Positions 13,579 through 18,888 of a stretch of 18,888 nt of DNA are shown piece by piece. The stretch comes from Actinomycetes bacterium (GTDB lineage Bacteria > Actinomycetota > Acidimicrobiia > Acidimicrobiales > CADCSY01): positions 1-18,888 of the forward strand of contig JAODBP010000233.1 in the NCBI GenBank assembly GCA_025464025.1, given 5' to 3'. The position numbers and the translations under genes are program-made. The notes beneath the pieces were generated by a model. That model searched no databases and was not told the origin of the DNA. It saw only the letters and a program-made list of their open reading frames with translations. Positions within the stretch are counted from its first letter, which is position 1. Each line of letters opens with the position of its first letter.

Positions 13579-14349
13579 ATGGGACTGCTCGACGGCAAGC
13601 GCATCGTGGTCACGGGCGTGCTCAACGACGCCTCCATCGCCTACGCGGTGGCGAAGCGGGCGCAGGACGAGGGCGCCGAGATCGTCCTCACCGGCGCGGG
13701 GCGGGGCCTGAGCCTCACCAAGCGAACGGCCCGGAAGCTCTCGACCGAGCCGCCGGTGCTGGAGCTCGACGTGACCGACCAGTCGCACATCGACGGCCTG
13801 GCCGGTTCGCTCCGCGAGCTCGGGTGGGATCGCGTCGACGGCGTCGTCCACTCCATCGGGTTCGCCCCCGAGTCCTGCCTGGGCAAGGGCATGTTCGAGG
13901 CGCCGTGGGACGACGTGGCCGTGGCCATGAAGATCTCGGCCTACTCCCTGAAGTCGCTCATCGAGTCGGTGCTGCCGATGATGACGAGCGGCGGCTCGGT
14001 CGTCGGCTTCACCTTCGACGCCACCCTCGCCTGGCCGGCCTACGACTGGATGGGCGTGGTCAAGGCCGCCCTCGAGTCGGCGTCGCGCTACCTCGCCCGC
14101 GACCTCGGGCCCCAGGGCATCCGCGTCAACCAGGTCGCCGCCGGTCCCATCCGCTCCATCGCGGCCAAGTCGATCCCCGGCTTCTCGAAGTTCGAGGACG
14201 TCTGGGACGAGCGGGCCCCGCTCGGCTGGAACGTGTCCGACGCCGACCCGGTGGCTCGGACGACCGTGGCGCTGCTGTCGGACTGGATGCCTGCCACCAC
14301 CGGCGAGGTCATCCACGTCGACGGCGGGTTCCACGCCACCGCGGTCTGA
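13579..14349 (+). CDS. fabI: Enoyl-[ACP] reductase, InhA/FabI type
   Basis: 256 residues. It reduces trans-2-enoyl-ACP with NADH in the last step of fatty acid elongation. Rossmann site VTGVLNDASIAYAVAKRAQ (11-29), ELDVTD (62-67) and HSIGF (91-95) follow InhA closely. Catalytic Tyr155 and Lys162 are in the Y-x6-K spacing (YDWMGVVK), with Phe146 matching InhA Phe149. The end, LLSDWMPATTGEVIHVDGGF, is also InhA-like. The stretch between AAGPIR and APLGWN has 20 residues against 30 in InhA as I recall it, so the substrate-binding loop is shorter. No fabG is adjacent, unlike the mabA-inhA pair. A CoA-transferase gene follows after 7 bases. Confidence 0.93.
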   Translation: MGLLDGKRIVVTGVLNDASIAYAVAKRAQDEGAEIVLTGAGRGLSLTKRTARKLSTEPPVLELDVTDQSHIDGLAGSLRELGWDRVDGVVHSIGFAPESCLGKGMFEAPWDDVAVAMKISAYSLKSLIESVLPMMTSGGSVVGFTFDATLAWPAYDWMGVVKAALESASRYLARDLGPQGIRVNQVAAGPIRSIAAKSIPGFSKFEDVWDERAPLGWNVSDADPVARTTVALLSDWMPATTGEVIHVDGGFHATAV

Positions 14350-14356
14350 CGGCGCC

Positions 14357-15553
14357 GTGAGCGAGGGCCCGCTCACCGGCACCACCGTCGTCGACCTCGG
14401 CGTCTGGGTGGCCGGCCCCGCCACCGCGGCGATCCTCGCCGACTGGGGTGCCGACGTCATCAAGGTCGAGCCCCTCCGCGGCGATCCGATGCGCCAGGCC
14501 GCCCGCATGGGCACCGACGGCATCAACCCGATGTTCGAGCTCGACAACCGCAACAAGCGGTCGTTGGCCGTGGACCTCGAGCACGCCGACGGTCGGGCGC
14601 TGCTCGAGGCGCTCCTGGCCCGGACCGACGCGCTCGTGTCGAACCTCCGCGCATCGACCCTGGCGTCGTGGTCGCTCGGGGCCGACCAGCTCCGCCAGCG
14701 CCACCCGCACCTCGTCGTGGCCACGCTCACCGGCTTCGGCGAGGCCGGTCCGGACCGCGACCGACCCAGCTACGACCTCGGTGGCTTCTGGTCCCGTTCG
14801 GGGTTGGCCGCGGCCCACGCCATCGACACCGACCCGTTCCCGATGCGCAGCGCGTGGGGTGACCACATGGCCGCCCTCTCGCTCGCCGGTGGCATCTGTG
14901 CCGCCCTCGCCGGCCGGGCCCGCACCGGCACCGGCACCCACGTGTCGACGTCGCTCCTGCGCAACGGGCTCTACGGCCTCTCGCAGGACGCCAACGTGCT
15001 CACCCGGCTCGGCGCGTGGTTCCCCTACAGCCGCCACGGTGCGCCGAACCCGCTGTTCAACGTCTACGGCACGTCGGACGGTCGGTGGCTCTACCTGCTC
15101 GGCCTCCAACCCGACCGCCACTGGCCGGCCATCGCCGTCGCGCTGGGCCATCCCGAGTGGCTGGCCGACGAGCGATTCGTCGACACCCCCTCGCAGCGCG
15201 CCCACCAGGCCGACCTGCGGGCGCTCCTCGAGGAGGCGTTCACCACGAGGACGCTGGCCGAGTGGACCGAGGCGCTCGAGGCGCACGGTGTCTGGTGGGA
15301 GCCGGTGCTCAACCTCGACGAGGTCCTGGTCGACCCGCAGGTCCGCGCGTCCGGTGGCATCGTCCCCGTCCGCGTGCCCGGGCGGGACGAGCCGGTCGAC
15401 GGCATCGCCACACCCGTCGACTTCGACGGTCGCTCCGCCTTCGCCCAGCTGCCGCCGCCCGAGCTGGGCGAGCACGGCGACGACGTCCTCGCCGACCTCG
15501 GCTTCGACCCGGACGAGATCGCCGGCCTCCGCCAGCAGGGCATCCTCGGCTAG
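14357..15553 (+). CDS. CaiB/BaiF-type (family III) CoA transferase
   Basis: 398 residues, GTG start 7 bases after the fabI stop. It moves CoA between acyl groups through an enzyme-bound anhydride. N-terminal LTGTTVVDLGVWVAGPAT and ILADWGADVIKVEP (26-39), ELDNRNKRSLAVDL (61-74) and LTGFGEAGPDRDRPSYDLGG (124-143) are standard for the family. The catalytic aspartate is Asp169 in SAWGDHMAALSLAGG. The C-terminal part with GTHVSTSLL and FNVYGTSDGRWLYL is complete. Substrate unknown; alpha-methylacyl-CoA racemase-like enzymes share the fold and cannot be excluded. Probably one operon with fabI. Its stop overlaps the stop of the convergent peptidase gene by four bases (CTAG). Confidence 0.93.
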   Translation: MSEGPLTGTTVVDLGVWVAGPATAAILADWGADVIKVEPLRGDPMRQAARMGTDGINPMFELDNRNKRSLAVDLEHADGRALLEALLARTDALVSNLRASTLASWSLGADQLRQRHPHLVVATLTGFGEAGPDRDRPSYDLGGFWSRSGLAAAHAIDTDPFPMRSAWGDHMAALSLAGGICAALAGRARTGTGTHVSTSLLRNGLYGLSQDANVLTRLGAWFPYSRHGAPNPLFNVYGTSDGRWLYLLGLQPDRHWPAIAVALGHPEWLADERFVDTPSQRAHQADLRALLEEAFTTRTLAEWTEALEAHGVWWEPVLNLDEVLVDPQVRASGGIVPVRVPGRDEPVDGIATPVDFDGRSAFAQLPPPELGEHGDDVLADLGFDPDEIAGLRQQGILG

Positions 15554-16542
15554 CAGTACCGCCGCAGGGTCGGGTACGGGTTGACGGCGCCGCCGCCGCC
15601 GGGGTGGATCTCGAAGTGCAGGTGGGTGGGGCCGCCCCGGGCGTCGCCGGTGTTGCCGACCCAGCCGAGCACCGTGCCCGCCGACACCCGCCCGTAGTTG
15701 CTGCTGTAGGAGTCCATGTGGGCGCCGTAGTACGTCACGCCGTCGACGCCGTGCAGGTAGAAGGAGTGGCCGCCCAGCCGGTTGTCGTGGCGGCTGGCCG
15801 TGCCGGCGACGGGGGCCACGACCGGCGTGCCCCGAGGGGCGAGGATGTCGTTGCCCTGGTGGCGACGACGACCGCCGCCGCGGGGATCGCCGTAGTCGTT
15901 GCCGAAGGCACGGGGCCCCTGGACCGGGCAGATCCAGTCGCCGCTGCCGATCACCAGGCCACCCCCGCGACGGGGGGTGCGGGCGGCGGCGGCCCGGCGA
16001 GCCTTGTCACGGGCGATGCGCTCGGCCTCCAGCGACTTGAGCTTCTGCAGCTGGGCGTCGGCCGCCCGCACCCGTTGGCGGTAGCCAGCCAGGGCGGCGG
16101 TGGCCGACTTGCGGGTGGCGAGGAGCCCGGCCTCGGCGCGGGCGTAGTCCTCGGACGCAGCCTGGTAGGCGTCGATGGCGTCGCTCGAACCGGACGCGAC
16201 GATCTCGGCCAGCGCCGCGGCCCGGACGCGGGACGAGGCATCGATCGGATCGAGCTCGAAGGGGACCGGGCGGTCGGTGCCCCGGATGTACCGGGAGACC
16301 GCCACCTCCTTCGCCGCGCCCCGCAGGGCGTCGGCCCGGGCCTTGGTCGCCTGCTGCTTGGCCTCGAGCGCGGCGAGCTGGCTCTGCACCCTGGAGAGGC
16401 GGGTCTCGGCGCGGAACACCTCGGCGGCGGCGGCGTTGGCCTTCCGGCGGGCCCGATCGAGGTCGGCCTGGGACGCGTGGGCGGACGGCACCTCCACGAG
16501 CAGCACGGCCAGCGCCACGAGCGCCGCGGTTCCCACCCGCAC
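15550..16542 (-). CDS. Secreted M23 (LytM-type) peptidase with N-terminal coiled coil
   Basis: 330 residues. It should cleave peptidoglycan cross-bridges outside the membrane, or activate another hydrolase. Signal peptide: MRVG, hydrophobic to about residue 20, cleavage likely after AHA (21-23). Residues 25-80 and 125-185 are long alanine-, arginine- and glutamate-rich coiled coils, as in EnvC/RipA-type proteins. The peptidase domain runs from about 203 to the end: His229 and Asp233 (HQGND), His275 (GAHMDS) and HLH (307-309) are the LytM zinc and catalytic residues, so it looks active. It ends in a cysteine. The start is GTG 16542 (GTG 16536 also possible); TAGCGT lies 9 bases before it. Confidence 0.93.
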   Translation of the reverse strand: MRVGTAALVALAVLLVEVPSAHASQADLDRARRKANAAAAEVFRAETRLSRVQSQLAALEAKQQATKARADALRGAAKEVAVSRYIRGTDRPVPFELDPIDASSRVRAAALAEIVASGSSDAIDAYQAASEDYARAEAGLLATRKSATAALAGYRQRVRAADAQLQKLKSLEAERIARDKARRAAAARTPRRGGGLVIGSGDWICPVQGPRAFGNDYGDPRGGGRRRHQGNDILAPRGTPVVAPVAGTASRHDNRLGGHSFYLHGVDGVTYYGAHMDSYSSNYGRVSAGTVLGWVGNTGDARGGPTHLHFEIHPGGGGAVNPYPTLRRYC

Positions 16543-16551
16543 GGTCGGAGG

Positions 16552-16557
16552 ACGCTA
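16552..16557 (-). promoter_or_regulatory. -10-like TANNNT before the M23 peptidase gene
   Basis: TAGCGT (16557 to 16552), 9 bases before GTG 16542. It lies in the 50-base gap behind the CNNM gene, which also holds a small dyad CCGGA-CGA-TCCGG (16562-16574). The peptidase may therefore have its own promoter. Confidence 0.35.
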
Positions 16558-16592
16558 GTGGCCGGACGATCCGGACAGCCAGGCCCGATCCG

Positions 16593-17630
16593 CTAGCTCG
16601 AGCGGGCGTCGTGCTCGTCGCGGATGTCACCGACGAGCGATTCGAGCACGTCCTCGAGGGCGACGAGCCCGGCCGTGCGGCCCTCGCCGTCGACCACGAG
16701 CGCCACGTGGATGCGGGCCCGGCGCATGGCCAGCAGGAGCTGCTGGAGCGTGCGGTTCGTCGGCACCACGAGCATCCGGCGCACGAGCGGGCCGGGCAGC
16801 GGCTCGGCCCGCTGGTCGAGCGGCACCGCCAGCAGGTCCTTGGCGTGGACGAAGCCGAGCACGTCGTCGAGGTCGCGCCCGAACACGATGATCCGGGAGT
16901 GGCCGCTGTCGACGGCGACCCGCTCGACCTCCTCGGCCGTCGCCGTGCTCGGCACGCCGACGACACCCGTGCGGGGCACCATCACCGAGGCGACCTCGCG
17001 GACCGGGAAGCGCAGGGCCCCCGTCATGAGCCGGTGCTCGACCTCCTCGAGGAGCCCCTCACGGCGGGACAGCGCGAGCAGGTCGGCGATCTCGTCGCCG
17101 GTGCGGGCCTCCGACAGCTCGTCGCGCTGCTCCAGGCCGAGCACGGCGAGCATCCGCCGGGCCGTGACCGTGAGGAGCTGCACCAGGGGCCGGAGGATGG
17201 TGGCGAAGCCACGGAACGGGACGGCCAGCAGGACGGCCGTGCGGTCGGGCGCGCTCATGGCCAGGTACTTGGGCACCATCTCGCCCACGACCAGGTGGAG
17301 GAACACCACCACCGAGAGGGCGATGACGAAGGCGACCGTGTGGGCCGCCGCCTCACCCAGGCCGAGCGACTCGAACGGCCCCTTCAGCAGCTCGGCGAGC
17401 GTGGGCTCGGCCAGGGCGCCGAGCACCAGCGAGCACAGCGTCACGCCGAGCTGCGACGCCGAGAGCATGAACGACAGCTCGCCGATCGACTGGATGGCCG
17501 CCGCCGCCCGGGTGTCGCCCGCTTCGGCCTGGGCCTCGAGCTGCGACTTCCTCGCCGCGATCAGCGAGAACTCGGCCGCCACGAAGAAGCCGTTGACGAA
17601 GAGGAGCAGCACGGAGAAGACGAGCGCCAT
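16593..17630 (-). CDS. CNNM/CBS-domain membrane protein without the C-terminal CorC domain
   Basis: 345 residues, ATG 17630. The DUF21/CNNM transmembrane domain covers about 1-185, with FVAAEFSLIAARKSQLEA near the N-terminus and the VGEMVPKYLA motif at 115-124. Two CBS modules follow (roughly 205-270 and 283-340; VMVPRTGVVGVPS, DSGHSRIIVFGRDLDDVLGF, LVVDGEGRTAGLVALEDVLE). Such proteins are linked to Mg2+ or other cation transport, with CBS domains sensing adenine nucleotides. The chain stops directly after VGDIRDEHD, so the transporter-associated (CorC_HlyC) domain of its neighbour is missing. The ATG shares one base with the neighbour's TGA (TGATG), so the two are translated together and may form a heterodimer. 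Confidence 0.92.
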   Translation of the reverse strand: MALVFSVLLLFVNGFFVAAEFSLIAARKSQLEAQAEAGDTRAAAAIQSIGELSFMLSASQLGVTLCSLVLGALAEPTLAELLKGPFESLGLGEAAAHTVAFVIALSVVVFLHLVVGEMVPKYLAMSAPDRTAVLLAVPFRGFATILRPLVQLLTVTARRMLAVLGLEQRDELSEARTGDEIADLLALSRREGLLEEVEHRLMTGALRFPVREVASVMVPRTGVVGVPSTATAEEVERVAVDSGHSRIIVFGRDLDDVLGFVHAKDLLAVPLDQRAEPLPGPLVRRMLVVPTNRTLQQLLLAMRRARIHVALVVDGEGRTAGLVALEDVLESLVGDIRDEHDARSS

Positions 17631-18888
17631 CAGCGTCCGTCCTTCGGCGGCGTGACCCGGATCGACGCGATGCGCCGGCGGTCCATCTCGACCACCTGGA
17701 GCTCCCAGCCCTCGTAGCGGACCCGTTCGCCGGGCGTGGGCAGGTGCCCGAGCTGGGCCAGCACGAACCCGGCCAGCGTCTCGTACGGGCCCTCGGGCAC
17801 GACGAAGCCGGAGAGCTCGGTCGCCTCGTCCAGGTGCACGGTGCCCTCGACCACGACCGCGCCGGACGGCAGGGGCGACGTCACCGGCACGGCGTCGTGC
17901 TCGTCCTCGATGTCGCCGACGATCTCCTCCAGCAGGTCCTCGAGCGTGACGATGCCCGCCACCCCGCCGTACTCGTCGACGACCACCGCCAGCTGCACGC
18001 CACCGGCCCGCATCTCGGTGAGCAGCGACTCGAGGTCGCGGCCCTCGGGGATGAAGGTCGCCGGGTTGAGCAGGTCGGTGACCGGCGCGGTCGGGCGGTT
18101 CTCGGGCGACACTCGCAGCACGTCCTTCACGTGGACGACGCCCCGCACGTCGTCGAGCTCCTCCCCGACGACCGGGATGCGCGAGTGGCCCGACTCGAGG
18201 GCGAGCGATGCCAGGTCGGCGACGGTGGCGTCGATCCCGATGGTGACCATGTCGAGCCGCGGCACCAGGGCGTCGGCCGCCGTCTTGTGGCCGAAGCGGA
18301 TGGTGCGGGTCAGCAGGGTGAAGGCCTGCGGGTCGAGCGTGCCCTCCTGCCCCGACGAGGCGATCAGCAGCTCGAGCTCGTCGATCGTGCGCACCGAGCG
18401 CAGCTCCTCGCGCGGCTCCACCCCCAGGCGGCGCACCGACCAGTCGGCCGCCCGGTTCAGCACCCGGATGAGCGGGCCGAAGATCGTGCTGTAGACGCGC
18501 AGCGGCGTGGCCAGCCACAAGGCGACCCGGAGCGGCGCAGCCACGGCGATCCCCTTGGGCAGCAGCTCGCCCAGCACCATCGTCAGCGCCGTGACCACGA
18601 CGAGGGCGAGGAAGACCGACACGCCGTGCTCGACCCCGTCGGGCAGCCCTCCGACGAGCGGGTCGATGACCTTGGCCATCGTCGGTTCGGCGACGAGGCC
18701 GAGCACGAGCGAGAGCACGGTCACGCCGAGCTGGGTGCCCGAGAGGGTGAGCGACAGGCGGGACAGCGCACGGCTCACCGTGCGCGCCTGACGAGACCCC
18801 TGGTCGGCCAGGGCGTCGACGCGATCTCGGTCGACAGCGACGAGCGAGAGCTCGGCGGCCACGAACAGCGCGGTCAGCAGGATCAGCA
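17630..18888 (-). CDS. CNNM/CBS/CorC-domain membrane protein (5' end beyond right edge)
   Basis: 418 residues are visible and the frame is open to the window edge. The visible beginning (LILLTALFVAAELSLVAVDR) is the first helix of the CNNM domain, so only a few residues are missing; GTG 18862 is inside that helix and not the start. Order: DUF21/CNNM membrane domain with GELLPKGIAVA, two CBS modules (ALVPRLDMVTIGIDATVADL, HSRIPVVGEELDDVRGVVHV, VVDEYGGVAGIVTLEDLLEE), and a complete C-terminal CorC_HlyC domain (VVEGTVHLDEATELSG to ASIRVTPPKDGR). Often annotated as hemolysin; cation transport or its regulation is the better-supported role. Tandem pairs like this are also known from mycobacteria (Rv1842c/Rv1841c). 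Confidence 0.92.
   Translation of the reverse strand, partial: LILLTALFVAAELSLVAVDRDRVDALADQGSRQARTVSRALSRLSLTLSGTQLGVTVLSLVLGLVAEPTMAKVIDPLVGGLPDGVEHGVSVFLALVVVTALTMVLGELLPKGIAVAAPLRVALWLATPLRVYSTIFGPLIRVLNRAADWSVRRLGVEPREELRSVRTIDELELLIASSGQEGTLDPQAFTLLTRTIRFGHKTAADALVPRLDMVTIGIDATVADLASLALESGHSRIPVVGEELDDVRGVVHVKDVLRVSPENRPTAPVTDLLNPATFIPEGRDLESLLTEMRAGGVQLAVVVDEYGGVAGIVTLEDLLEEIVGDIEDEHDAVPVTSPLPSGAVVVEGTVHLDEATELSGFVVPEGPYETLAGFVLAQLGHLPTPGERVRYEGWELQVVEMDRRRIASIRVTPPKDGR

Noticed and set aside
16562..16574. CCGGA-CGA-TCCGG as terminator of the CNNM unit
   Set aside because: Only a five-pair stem without U-tract; such dyads are common by chance in DNA of this composition.
16593..18518. 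One long fused ORF covering both CNNM genes
   Set aside because: The frame upstream of ATG 17630 is the shadow of the first CNNM gene; both proteins have complete, separate domain sets.
1..18888. CRISPR arrays, tRNA/rRNA genes, insertion sequences, prophage
   Set aside because: No regularly spaced repeats, no tRNA-like cloverleaf, no transposase, integrase or phage structural gene was seen on reading both strands; the only phage-like item is the 54-residue protein.

Overview
This is a high-GC (roughly 70% by eye) chromosomal segment of an actinomycete. Support comes from an mshC-type mycothiol ligase, an F420-type NADPH reductase, an InhA-like enoyl reductase, a thrS-HIT gene pair as in mycobacteria, frequent GTG starts and many start codons without a Shine-Dalgarno sequence. 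The overall style suggests Acidimicrobiia or a related deep actinobacterial lineage, but that class-level guess is inference. There are 21 protein genes, two of them cut by the window edges, and no rRNA, tRNA, CRISPR array, insertion sequence or prophage. No gene-free stretch exceeds 300 bases; the longest is 161 bases (11516-11676).

Layout. 1-304 (-): start of a NUDIX hydrolase running off the left edge. 303-2771 (+): a NodIJ/DrrAB-type ABC exporter, one ATPase and two ABC-2 permeases. 2699-4197 (-): a DUF2071-like protein and a YndJ-like membrane protein, opposed by a divergent MerR regulator (4260-4976, +) across an AT-rich 62-base gap. The regulator is followed by a 54-residue phage-like protein and an unrecognised 228-residue protein. 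5879-8827 (-): thrS, a HIT-family nucleotide phosphorylase/hydrolase and a two-helix membrane protein, all overlapping. 8896-10804 (+): a VOC-domain protein and a GMC oxidoreductase. 10805-13517 (-): a dienelactone-hydrolase-family protein, a 17-bp hairpin, mshC and an F420-dependent NADPH reductase. 13579-15553 (+): an InhA/FabI-type enoyl reductase and a CaiB-type CoA transferase. 15550-18888 (-): a secreted M23 peptidase and two tandem CNNM/CBS membrane proteins, the first cut by the right edge.

The content is mostly housekeeping: export, translation, thiol and F420 redox balance, lipid and CoA metabolism, cell wall. The less explained parts are the YndJ/DUF2071/MerR module with its unusual control region and the small-ORF/orphan pair behind MerR.

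Two window-wide patterns stand out. First, seven of the ten genes that lead a transcription unit and have a visible start carry a TANNNT -10-like hexamer 6-9 bases before the start codon, which predicts leaderless mRNAs. Second, all four convergent gene junctions have no spacer at all: two abut and two overlap, one of them by 73 bases.
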